A DNA stretch of 64,000 nucleotides from Sarcomyxa edulis (taxonomy: Eukaryota; Basidiomycota; Agaricomycetes; Agaricales; Mycenaceae): positions 496,001-560,000 of the forward strand of contig QUOL01000015.1 in assembly GCA_009761415.1 (NCBI GenBank), given 5' to 3'. The first letter of the stretch is position 1; each line of letters begins with the position of its first letter. The position numbers were made by a program, and so were the translations under genes. The notes under the pieces are model-generated. The model was given only the letters and a program-made list of their open reading frames with translations, made no database searches and was not told the DNA's origin. Of the stretch, positions 25,246 to 35,242 are shown one piece after another.

Positions 25246-25669
25246 TCAAACTAGATACCCTTGCCGCAAGAGACTGAGGGCTTGGGCAGCGGCTGCTTCT
25301 TTGGCTGCATCGCGAGTTCTGGCTGAAGCGCGTCCAAATTCTATGCCATTGACTGCAGAGATTTTGCATGGTAAGACCAACGATTGGTAGTAGGCTAGAA
25401 GTGACTGACTATAAACGACGGACGTCCAGGTCGCATCATGTAAAGGTCCAGTCCTCTGGTTATCATATGAGACCTGTCGACGGTTTTCCAAACCGAAGTT
25501 GTTGAGATAAGTTCTGTAATCTGAGGAGGAGCGAAAGATGATTCAACATCGCCACCGAAGGCAAGAGATATGCTTACGAGTGGGCTGAGAAGCTGGAGGG
25601 GATACAGTAAGATGACACGGTCGATAATCTGTAAGAAGTAGAGAATAACTTGCCTGTGGATTGAGACAT
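25246..25669 (-). CDS. Very small stand-alone dsRNA-binding-motif protein
   Basis: When spliced this is a protein of about 77 residues that is almost nothing but a double-stranded RNA-binding motif. The start MSQST joins DYRTYLNNFGLENRRQ, then QRTGPLHDATWTSVVY, then (after an intron at about 25376-25432) INGIEFGRASARTRDAAKEA and AAAQALSLLRQGYLV. The alpha-beta-beta-beta-alpha layout and the basic/Ala helix that grips the RNA groove are there. The first intron, as drawn, has a GC donor (ACAG/gcaagt) and is about 133 nt, long for this window. No better start was found. It may modulate RNAi, editing or PKR-like pathways, but nothing shows which. Confidence 0.65.
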
Positions 25670-25924
25670 GATTGAGTAGACACTTTGAATTCTGGAGAGG
25701 TTGTGCCGGATATCGAGTGAGACCCAGCTGCAAAGTACGAATTTTATAGTCTGTCGTCATTCCGCGCACCCCAAAACCATAGGCTTTGGAATACAGCTCA
25801 TCCAGCTAGTCATAATTGCAGCGATATATCGTAGTTCCGTTAATAGCAGACATCTACACTGCGGATGGGTCGGGCGACCGAACACATCCGTGCGTAGGTT
25901 GCGGATTCAAGTAGATGGACTTTG

Positions 25925-26251
25925 TTAGGCAATGTTCGCAATGGGAGACCCTACGGATGTATCCTGCGCTCGGGAAGTGACGTAGATGCCTCCGTCCGTA
26001 ATTCCGAAAAGCTGTTTGACTAGAAATCGTCAGCAGGATGACTATCAACCCCTCGAGCTGTAGAATGACGATAGTTCAAGGCACGATACTGTAGAGAGTA
26101 TGCCACTGAAAAATAGTACCCGACCGAAAAAGTCCCCGACGCAGATAAGTCCGAGAAATGTCATGATGAAGAAAAGTCCTCCGAGTGCTCCCAGGTAAGA
26201 CCATATGGGTATTTGAGTCGTTTGTGCGTCATCGGTCCAGTCGGAGACCAT
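25925..26251 (-). CDS. Possible small single-span membrane protein
   Basis: The frame MVSDWTDDAQTTQIPIWSY continues into a strong hydrophobic span (LGALGGLFFIMTFLGLICVG). A later open stretch (LFGITDGGIYVTSR to SPIANIA) could be a second exon ending at a TAA at 25925-25927. No family is recognised and the splice between them is a guess. It could also be the end of a longer gene whose other exons lie within 26312-26750. Confidence 0.25.
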
Positions 26252-26945
26252 TGAGATATAGCAGGGATTTATTTTCTGGTAGCTCGGGTATTAAGGGTCA
26301 CGCAACAGGATTCAGAAGGTGGGAAGGGACGGATACGGGGTTCGTCCTACGATGACGGTCTGCCTTACTGGAATGCAATCGGATGATTCAGATAGTCGGG
26401 ACGATGCTGTTAAAACTGAAAATTGTTTCTCCTCAACCGCCGGACCTCGGATTGACAGTGAGACAGTCGCCCATTGAAACTTGGCAGGTCTTTCAAAATG
26501 ACCAGAGTAATAGGTACGATCGGTCAACTCTATCTGATTGACTGATTCATCAGTTCAATGTTCGGAGAGAATAGATAAGCATGTACCATATGTTGATACG
26601 ACCAAAATATACCAGAGGCTGTACTTCAGGGTATAACAGTAGGAAGAGCGGTCAGGGTACTGTATAACGGGTATCTCGGGTTGACCGGAAATTGGACCAT
26701 TGCGAGAATCGGACGCGACGGTAAGAGATTGACCCTCCAAAGGGACCCCCATAGAAAGGACCAGAAAAGATATATGTTAGTGTATCCGGCAAGGGCCCAC
26801 AAAACCAGGAGGACGAGGAGGTCGGAAGAGAGATCGAAAGTTCACACGGTCATTCCCAGACTGTTTTTTGATCTGGCTCCTCGGAGTGCTCACCTCCGAC
26901 CCTTGATTTTTCCAGCTGCTCTGAACGAGCTCAAAAGCCATTGCG
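26252..26945. other. Region upstream of NOL8-like gene, possible extra minus-strand exons
   Basis: Two open minus-strand stretches (26555-26752 and 26312-26527) have a Ser/Pro and polar composition that could be coding, for example ERPAKFQWATVSLSIRG. I could not link them into a gene or recognise a family. The right end must hold the promoter of the gene starting at 26946. Confidence 0.35.
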
Positions 26946-28872
26946 ATGGACGAAGTCTTGATAACAAAACGACTGCACATATCTGGCCTAACCCCCAATT
27001 TGACACCCTCTGATTTATCCACAAGGCTTTCCACGTTCGGGACGGTAAAAGCACTTGAAGGATTCGGTCTTCCAGACGGTCTCGGAGAACCCAGGAAATT
27101 TGGCTACGTGACAATCGAAAGCACCGCTCCAAAACTTGCTAGATGTGCGTATTCGAATCAAAGAAGGTTCCTATTCGTGTGCATCCTCACTGACATTCGC
27201 CCGCAATGGCAATGAACACTCAGGTCTCAATTTATTGAGCGGCTCGACTTGGAAAGGTGCAAAACTGCGTATCGGAGAAGCTAAACCCGACTTTGAAGAA
27301 CGGTCAGTGACCTCCTCAGAACCTCATGATATTGAAAACGATTACAACCTCTGACATAACATTTGACGGGCCTCAGACTCTCTCGCGAACGTGAAAGCGC
27401 CGAGGAACCACCGAAAAAGAAACGGAGACGCGCACATGGTGTGCACGCCGAAGACATGTCCCTCGTCACTCCTGAGAACGTGAAGGAACGTCCGGGATGG
27501 AAAGTCACGACTATGGGGAGGATTATCAGGCCTGTGAGAATAAGGCCAGATCATCCTTTGGGCGAACCGCTTGAAGTCAAGAAGGTCAAGAAAAAGGCGA
27601 AAGACGACGGCAAAGGTGACGACAAGGGGGAAGAGAAAAAAAAGAAGAAGAAGAGAGAGAAACAGCCGGACGCGAGGGCTAGAAGGAAGACTATCGATCC
27701 GACGAGGTATGGAAGTGTGCATTTGAAAGGGATGTTCTTGGAGGTGCACGATACTGGAGAAAGCCCTACAGTGGACTTGGATCTCGGACGTTCGGATAAG
27801 GTAGATGAAGAGAGTGAAGAAAGCGACACGAGCGAGGAAGAAGAGGTTGATTCCGTTCCCAAGCAAGTTGTGGAACCACCAATACCGTCCGAGACACAAG
27901 CTAGTCCGGCTCCTGCATCCACAGTTCCTGCGATTCCTGCCACGCCTACCTCGATAGTTGAGACTGTCACGCTTCCTATACCTGTCCCAGCAGTACCTGC
28001 GTCTGTTCCCGACGACGACACAGACATCACGATGGAGAAGACTAAAACACTTGACTTGCTCAACTCTCTCTTCGGAGGTAAAGAATGGGGAGGTCAAGAG
28101 AGCGTAGGGTCTGATATAGATGAAGAAGAGCTGACGAAAGGGATGCAGATCCAGGTAGATGCTGGAGAGGACAACGACATAGAGGAGGTCCCTATGGATG
28201 TGGATGTGGCCGTCAATGCTGTCGAAACAGAAGAGGACGAGTCGGAAGAGGAAGAATCTGTAGAAGCAGTACCTGAGAAACAGCAGGAACCTCCTACGGT
28301 GAAACAGCAACAGGCTACGAAATTGAAGGACCTCTTCGCTCCGAGGGACGACGAAGGTAAGTCTGTTTCATGACAGACCTATGTTTCATTCCTAACCTAT
28401 ATTTTTCTTAGCTGGATTTTCACTTCTCGGACATCTTGACTTGGATCTCGAACTAGACGATGAAATCATATTCGAAGAAGCGCCCGAGATCCAAGACGCT
28501 CCCCCGTCGCATTTGGCTACGGCCGCCACTTCGTCGTCGACAAATGTATACGCCTCAACTACTTCTGCACCTCACAATCTGACACTTGATCCTCGACAAC
28601 CCTTGTTCTTCCCTCTGGCCTCCTCCTTCCCTACATCTACCACTTCGTGGATGTCCACAAAAGCTAGATCTAGAGATCTCTTTGATGTGGCGCGCGAGAA
28701 TGGATGGAATTGGCGTGATGAGAACGTCGGGTTTTGGAGAACTGGGACAGAGGAGGATATAAGGAAGAGATGGGAAGGGGAGAAGTTGGAGCTCACTCGG
28801 GAGTGGAAGAGAAGATGCAGAGAGGCAGGTAAGATCCGTAGGCGTAGAGGAGCGGGCGTGGATGCTGAGTAG
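26946..28872 (+). CDS. NOL8: NOL8-like nucleolar RNA-binding protein (RRM plus acidic/basic linker)
   Basis: Four exons (26946-27144, 27224-27302, 27377-28356, 28412-28872) give 572 residues. The N-terminal RRM reads LITKRLHISGLTPNLTPSDL, then RKFGYVTIES and GSTWKGAKLRIGEAKPDF, with RNP-like strands. A nucleolar-type Lys-rich stretch (KKVKKKAKDDGKG, then KKKKKKREKQ) follows, then long Glu/Asp/Ser/Pro low-complexity sequence. The C-terminus keeps the NOL8 pattern PRQPLFFPLASSF and LFDVARENGWNWRDENVGFW, and ends in a basic helix (RRRCREAGKIRRRRG-like). NOL8 and fungal relatives act in 60S ribosomal subunit assembly. The low-complexity middle produces long antisense frames that I disregard. Confidence 0.8.
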
Positions 28873-29107
28873 TACCAGCTGCGGTTTCAAGCTAGTGCAC
28901 CGTGATATTGATCTTCCAAAGTTGCGATTGGACGAGACGTGCAGCAAAATTCACTTTGACGATCAGGACAATTATCTAGTCGCGACCATTGCGCACGCAG
29001 AATTCATGGCGTTTCATGGATTACAGGTACAAATCTGCACTACAATTGAGTTGCCACTTTAGCGTTGTAATTTCCAAAGTAACTATGCAAGACATACTAG
29101 AGAGATG

Positions 29108-29417
29108 CTAAATCACTCGAAACAAGCCGTTGAATCCTATATCTCCCATCTGCCCAGGAGTTAGACTGTTAGAGTGAGATCAAGGGAAGTAGGGTGACTC
29201 ACCATATGGAAACCTTCTTCATTTCCCTCTCTTCATGCAATGCATTACTCAATTTCTGCAGCTGAACTGTCACGGTGCCATCTCCACCCTTGGAAGCGGT
29301 ACTTCTGCTCTGGTAGTCCTCGAGGAAGTTCTGGACGTGTTTTTGTGCAGTTTTTGCGGTTATAGATATGGAAGCTACTGGTTGGAAACGAACTGGGGGG
29401 TCGAGGGCAGCGTCCAT
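29108..29417 (-). CDS. Small conserved-looking coiled-coil protein of unknown function
   Basis: The frame starts MDAALDPPVRFQPVASISI and runs through TAKTAQKHVQNFLEDYQSR to VQLQKLSNALHEEREMKK, mostly helical with heptad character. An intron (GT donor about 29191, acceptor about 29157 or 29142) gives either an immediate stop or a short tail, GDIGFNGLFRVI. It runs divergently from squalene synthase, about 210 bp away. I do not recognise the family; total length would be about 70-90 residues. Confidence 0.4.
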
Positions 29418-29627
29418 TGATAGTGGAACTGAAAATAAAATAAAAACATATCTGTTGTCCAAAAATAAAAAGTTACGGTCACGCACGGTCACGTCAGCTG
29501 GCTATTCACAGCGATCGTACGACTCAAAAAAATAGCTCGACTTGTCCCAAAAGCTCCCTGACACCAAGACGGACACACGTTCTCTCTTCCTTTCGTTCCT
29601 TCACTATCACCCACCCCTCATTTCACC

Positions 29628-31364
29628 ATGGGCGCTTTATCCATGCTCGCAATGCTCGTAACTCACCCTTTAGAATTCAGGACGTTGGTGCAGTATTGGC
29701 TATATCATGAACAGAACCGCGATATTGCCGCGCTCAAGGAACATCCCACCTCTGGATGGGACAGAGCGTCTATGAGACGATGCTGGGAGTTTCTTGACCA
29801 GACTAGCAGAAGTTTCTCTGCTGTCATAAAAGAGCTTGACGGCGATTTGGCAAGAACGGTGCGTAATTGGAAATGCCACCGGAAATGCAAGTCGCTCATC
29901 TACGTCGCTAGATCTGCATGTTCTATCTCGTTCTGCGTGGTCTTGACACCATCGAAGATGACATGACCATTCCGGACGAAGCCAAACAACCGCTCCTCCG
30001 CTCATTCCACATCAACACCGTCACTCCTGGCTGGAAGTTCGATGGCTGCGGCCCAAATGAGAAAGACAGACAGTTACTTGTTGAGTACGACACTGTCATC
30101 CAGGAAATCAATCTACTCGCACCAGAGTACGCCAATTCTCTCCAAAAACATTATATGTGCCGCGAATTGATGCTTGCCCCATACTCAGATACAAATCCGT
30201 CATATTAGACATTACAGAAAAGATGGAAACAGGCATGGCTGACTACACACACAAAGCTGCTACCTCTGGCGGTTCCCTCTATCTTCTCACCATCGCAGAA
30301 TACGACCTCTATTGCCATTACGTCGCTGGACTGGTTGGCGAAGGCCTTTCGCGTATCTGGTCTGCTTCCCGCAAGGAAGTACCATGGCTCGCTGACCAAC
30401 TGGAATTATCCGATTCGATGGGGCTATTACTTCAAAAAACGAACATTATCCGGGATTTCAGAGAAGATGTCGATCAGGAGAGGTATTTCTGGCCGAAGGA
30501 AATCTGGGGCGACGAAAAATATGGATTCAAGGAGATGAAAGAGATGCACGATCCTAGCCGCAAACAACAAGCACTGTGGGCGCAGAGTGGCATGGTCGTC
30601 GACGCGTTAAGACATGCTACGGATTCCCTCGACTACCTTCGGATATTGAAGAACCAGAGTGTCTTCAATTTCTGCGCGATTCCTGCTACGATGGCCATGG
30701 CGACCTTGGAATTGTGTTTTGGCAATTATACTATGTTCGAGCGGAACATCAAGATTCGAAAGGCTGCTGCAGCCAAGGTAAGCGCTCTTTCCAACGCGTC
30801 CTCAAAATCCGTGCACATGACCTGAATCTTGAAAAACCCTCGCAGCTCATCATGCGTTCCACCAATCCCCGCGAAGTCGCGTATATTTTTAGAGAATACG
30901 CTCGCAAAATCCACGCGAAAGCTGTGCCTACAGACCCTAACTTCCTGAAAATATCCGTCGCCTGCGGGAAGGTATGTTGCTTCTAGCATCTGCATTCCTC
31001 GCTTCTAACGCCTAATTTTCTTCTGTAGATCGAGCAATGGTGTGAACATAATTACCCGTCATTCGTGCAGCTCGTCCAAGGCGCCGGTGGGTCAGGCCCA
31101 CGACAAGAAATGAACCCCGACGATGCACGTACCCGAATCGTCGAGCTTGATGCTAAATACGAGGAACAAATGAAGACAGAGAAACGGGCAGGTGAGCTTC
31201 TCGCGCGAGGTGGCGGGAAACCTGTAAAGGGACAGGAGCAGGGATCCCAGTCTGAGGTGATACTCTATATTGGGGCTGCCCTCTTCATTGTGGTGGCGGT
31301 TTGTTTCGCGGTGATCTATTCGGTTTTGTATCTGACGGCGGATTCGGGAGTCAAATTGGCCTGA
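29628..31364 (+). CDS. ERG9: Squalene synthase (farnesyl-diphosphate farnesyltransferase)
   Basis: Condenses two farnesyl diphosphates to squalene on the ER membrane, using NADPH: the first committed step to ergosterol and triterpenoids. The start MGALSMLAMLVTHPLEFR is typical of basidiomycete enzymes. Catalytic and substrate motifs are intact: SRSFSAVIKELDGDLAR, FYLVLRGLDTIEDDMT (first Asp-rich motif), TEKMETGMADY, YCHYVAGLVGEGLSR, LLQKTNIIRDFREDVDQ (second Asp-rich motif) and FCAIPATMAMATLE. After two more introns come ACGKIEQWCEHNYPSF and a C-terminal anchor (VILYIGAALFIVVAVCFAVI). One intron near 30117-30190 is odd: no GT donor directly follows APEY. The nearest donor gives a 32-nt intron and a nine-residue insertion before YKSVILDITEKM. 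Confidence 0.95.
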
Positions 31365-31856
31365 AGGGATGGGGGAATACTTGATTACATTTTTTGATGT
31401 GTTTTCTCTTCCCAGTGTAGGATATACATGTACGGCGGACCTCTTTTTTCTTCCACTCCTAAATTACTTACTTTCCTCGATACCATACTATGATATTTGT
31501 TACCCCCCAGTGTATTCGGGGCGACTTGGATGGAGATAAATGTCGCGAAGTTACTACAGACGCGACGCCTCTCACGTTAAAGTTGGGGTACGCGAGTATA
31601 TTTTCCACGTGGATGTCCCAGGAATTCGAACAGGGACTGTTCCTTTGGAACGGCGATGCATTATTCCCTGTGAGAAGGCCGCTCTTCTTGCGAATTTACC
31701 ACAATCTACAGGCCACCTCTTCTCCTTCTTAGCCCTCAACATCCTATTCTGCTTCACTCTGCCGGTTCAGCCAGAGTGACTTGTTCTCCACTCCGATACA
31801 TACTAACTCGAACCAACTTCGAATATTGATCTATCTCACGCGTACTCACGTTCAAT
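31365..31856. other. Intergenic region ERG9 to next + gene
   Basis: Contains the ERG9 3' UTR and the following promoter. Overlapping + frames (31490-31732, 31540-31779) lack motifs and introns consistent with a gene. Confidence 0.45.
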
Positions 31857-32777
31857 ATGACGGAAACTTACCCAGAAACAGCACTGGAAAAGGTACGTGG
31901 AGCAGGTTGCTATCGTTCTATGTACTGTGAACCTTTTTGACACGGTCGACTTGTGATAGATGTTCCAAAAAGTGGAAGAAGAGAGTGAGAGACGCGCTCA
32001 GCGAACGCACTCGGTGGAATATGACCGTGACAGAGAGCTCGTACCATCGGGGAGTGCAACCATGCGGCCGCCGAGGGAGAGGCGGAGGGGTAGCATATCC
32101 ATTTCCCGGTTTGGCCAGGTGTGTTTTCACGCGTACTTTGGAGCGCCGGAGGTCGAGTCTGATATACAATCTGAACAGTTACCAGATCCGTTGACTCCAA
32201 AGGATGCCAACGGGCCCCCTACACCCACTTTGTTATCTATAATCGCGTCTAGAGCTACGTTCTACCAAGCAGATGTAGCGGTACGTTCGATTTTTCACTT
32301 CTGATTTTTTTCCACCGTGTACTTATTGAAAATATCCAATAGAATGCAAGTGTCAACTCGTTCGCGTCCGCTGGTTCAACCCAGATGAACGACGACGAGG
32401 ATGATGTCCATGTTACACAAGTACAACAAATTGTTGGCCGACGCCAGTCGATCTCAAAAGCAGTAGGCAGCATGCTACCTCGCAGAATAAGTCGCGCACG
32501 TTCGGTGAACGTGATGTGCCCCAGCCCGACTAGCGACACCAATGTGGTCATTGGAGTGTCCGTTGAAGAGGCCATCATCGATGCTCCCGAGGAGGCAGCT
32601 GAGGCTACTGGTCACGGCCGTGCGACGGTATATGCACTCGGTGCTCTGCGCAGCCGCGCTTCCACGTTCACCATGGGGTATTCTAGGACGTCTCCGGAAA
32701 AGGGTTGGCTCACAAAGGCGAAGGGCTTGACGGAGAAGATTCGGCGAAAAAGTCAGTCGAGGGAGGCTGTAGAATGA
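31857..32777 (+). CDS. Conserved hypothetical, Ser/Arg-rich soluble protein
   Basis: The first exon, MTETYPETALEK, joins MFQKVEEESERRAQR after an intron at about 31893-31960. A recognisable block follows: DRELVPSGSATMRPPRERRR, then GSISISRFGQ. Further exons give STQMNDDEDDVHVTQVQQI, GRRQSISKAVGSMLPRRISR and TNVVIGVSVEEAI, and end WLTKAKGLTEKIRRKSQS. No enzyme or membrane domain is seen. There are several RRxS sites that basophilic kinases could phosphorylate. I believe similar proteins exist across Agaricomycetes, but I know no function. Confidence 0.6.
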
Positions 32778-33254
32778 TCCTATGTCGTGCCAGTGATCTA
32801 AATCACCTTTTCGATGTCTGCTGTCATTGTTCGTCGCTTTCTTCTGCTTTCCGAGGTTCTCTACATGCTACCTGTCATTCTGATTCTGTTTGGACTTTGA
32901 TTTTCCACCGTCGGCGCCACCGCTGCAACGCGCTTATTTTTCCTGTTAACGCCCAGCTTCACGGCAAGTTCTATATAAGATGAACACGTATATAATTCGT
33001 CGTAAATAGCGCTGTTCGACGGTAGAATCCAATCGAAGTGTGTAATATGAACGGCTGTCGTGATAGTCCCCAGTGTATAGAGTACATATGTGCGAGGAGT
33101 AGATAAAAAGGCGTAAGAAAGTAGTCGTCAATAGTCATAAAATATACAAGAGATATAGAAGATCACAACACGGTCCATGACTGATCAAACCACCCTTGAT
33201 CAGCCAAAATGTCGAATGCCCCTCGATGGAGCGATCACTATATGTCCCTCGTTT
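32778..33254. other. Convergent intergenic region
   Basis: 3' flanks of the gene at 31857-32777 (+) and the gene at 33255-33923 (-). Only short motif-free frames are seen. Confidence 0.45.
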
Positions 33255-33923
33255 TTACCGATGTTCGACAATGGAGGACACCGAAATGAGACGGTGATTC
33301 TTCTCGATATAGGATATTAGCCACTGAATAGCGTCTTCCGTTCTTTCGAGAGACATGAGCAAAAAGCTCGGTGGGGTCGGTTCGAAGCTTGCGAATGTCT
33401 TCAAACAAAGACGATCATCATCGAGATCAAACTCGTCAAATGGGATCGTCTCAAACTCCGCATTTGTATCATCGTAGGATGTCTCCGTTTCGATACTTGG
33501 AGAAGCGACGATATGCCACCGTACACCCGAGTATAAATCGTGATAAACGAATTCGAATTGTTGTGACGGGTGGCGAACGACGCGGTCGACTGTGGTTCGA
33601 TGGTCGTAGATAGAATATTCCTCGCTGGTATATATGTGTACGGAGATGTTGGAGATGTCGGGACATGCGGTGGTAATGCGAGTGAGTGTGATGTCAAGGA
33701 TGCGGTCGTTGAAATCGCCGTGGGCTAATTCAGAGCCAATTTCGAGGTGTAGAGATGTGCATGTCGGGGGTAATGTTGGAATGATATCTGGGTGAATAGA
33801 TGGCAATATGGGGGGTTCGTTGTTCAGATGAGACGATGTTCCTTCCGCGTCAGCATCGGTGAACCCAAGTCTGAGTGACAAACAGGTCTCATTTGAGAGG
33901 GTGAATTTCGCAGAGCTAGCCAT
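33255..33923 (-). CDS. Single-exon hypothetical protein, 222 residues
   Basis: An uninterrupted frame from MASSAKFTLSNETCLSLRL to SVSSIVEHR. Mixed soluble composition with stretches resembling leucine-rich-repeat-like beta/alpha text from fungal F-box genes (CTSLHLEIGSELAHG, ILDITLTRITTACPDISNI). No F-box is present. The lack of introns is unusual here but common for this class of lineage-specific genes. Function unknown. Confidence 0.5.
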   Translation of the reverse strand: MASSAKFTLSNETCLSLRLGFTDADAEGTSSHLNNEPPILPSIHPDIIPTLPPTCTSLHLEIGSELAHGDFNDRILDITLTRITTACPDISNISVHIYTSEEYSIYDHRTTVDRVVRHPSQQFEFVYHDLYSGVRWHIVASPSIETETSYDDTNAEFETIPFDEFDLDDDRLCLKTFASFEPTPPSFLLMSLERTEDAIQWLISYIEKNHRLISVSSIVEHR

Positions 33924-35242
33924 TGATAAATTGACTGTAATAGAGAGCGTCGCGGTCGATAGTAATAGTGCATTTTCGGAGGCGTCGCGCGCCGCTTATA
34001 GCAACAATGTCGAAGGCCAAAGCGCAACCGGATTGGGACAGGCTGAGTTGAGGGAAAGTAGCGGGCATCTGAGACATGTACCCTCGTGTGCGAGGCGTAA
34101 TCCGTGCGCGAGAGTGACCGGAGCTGTCAGAGACGGTGCACTGCCTAGAGGCTGATGCGGCTAGGCAGTGAATTGAGTAAAGCCTCGGCTTGCGTGACAG
34201 AGATACGTAACTGACTCGAGTGTTGACAGTCGCGCGGGGCCGTTCAGAGGTGCCAGTGTAGTATACGAAGAGGATAGCCTCATCCTCAATGCCGATGTGC
34301 ACTATGCGAAGAAATAAAAGTCTGCATAGAGGCCTTTACAGCGGTCGAACATTGCATACTAGAGTCGGCAAGCGCGTCCAAAAGAAGAACAAGGTGTGTG
34401 TTTCGAGGGACATGCGTGGTATTTTTACCAGTGTGATTACATTCAGGACAGACAACGTACATGTAGTTTGAGGATCATCTGACGTCGAATAGCACCATCA
34501 TGGATAGATACTGCCTCGATTTGATGGAAAGCCTCATAAAAGTGAAATGAATGATCCAGCGAACGCAGGTTATCAGACATCATCAGTACTGTTGGTGCCA
34601 GGATCAACAGAGCGACATGAATTCCCGGACCAGAGAAATGAGTGCATGTCCTCCGGATTCCCAGGTAATGGATTAGGCCGTCTTGTATCCTCGCATGGGG
34701 GCAGTGACGGCCAATAGATATGACGTGGTGATCCATATTTCGACTCGAGTCGGTCTCGAAAAAGAACAAAGTACAAACATGCTTTTCTGGGAGGCAGTTC
34801 GTGGATCATCAGTCTAACCATCTAGGTCGTGTCGGAGGGAAAAGGGGAAGGAGACCATGTGAATTGAAGGAACACGGAGGAAGGAGTACGTTGAATCGAT
34901 GCGGCTGAGAGCTGCTGAGCTGAGAGGGAGCTGAGAATGACCGGAGATTGAAGAATCTAGAGTTGGAACGGGGCGGAGACAGTTCGGAGAATTGCTTCTA
35001 CAAACTCCGAAGCCGACTGCCGACTGCCGACTCGCCGGACTCGGAGGCTCGTGACCTTTTCGCATCTTCGTCTGAATCATCTGCAGGTTCTGTACTCTCA
35101 CAGCTCCAAATCGGAACCCCTACAACCTTAATTTCTATGAACTTGACCTCCATAAATATGAGTTCAAAACTCTCTCTTTCCCACCATCCCCCACCGGTAC
35201 CAATTCTTCCTAGTCTGCAAGTTTCCGAAGAATTAGACTATC
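33924..35242. other. 1.3-kb divergent intergenic region
   Basis: No gene supported. It holds a perfect 10-bp inverted repeat (34139-34170), short direct repeats (actgccg three times near 35015-35033) and a purine-rich stretch around 34830-34940. Minus-strand frames at 34443-34821 overlap each other and show no motif. Confidence 0.4.
34139..34170. repeat. Perfect 10-bp inverted repeat (hairpin, 12-nt loop)
   Basis: CACTGCCTAG at 34139-34148 is the exact reverse complement of CTAGGCAGTG at 34161-34170. It lies about 215 bp upstream of the single-exon gene starting at 33923 (-), so it could be a promoter element, or the trace of a mobile element. Confidence 0.75.

Noticed and set aside
27342..28310. 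322-codon minus-strand frame antisense to the NOL8-like gene, and a 170-codon one at 27551-28063
   Set aside because: Both mirror the low-complexity Glu/Lys/Ser/Pro coding sequence of the opposite strand; no motifs and no start context. The + gene splices cleanly into a known family.
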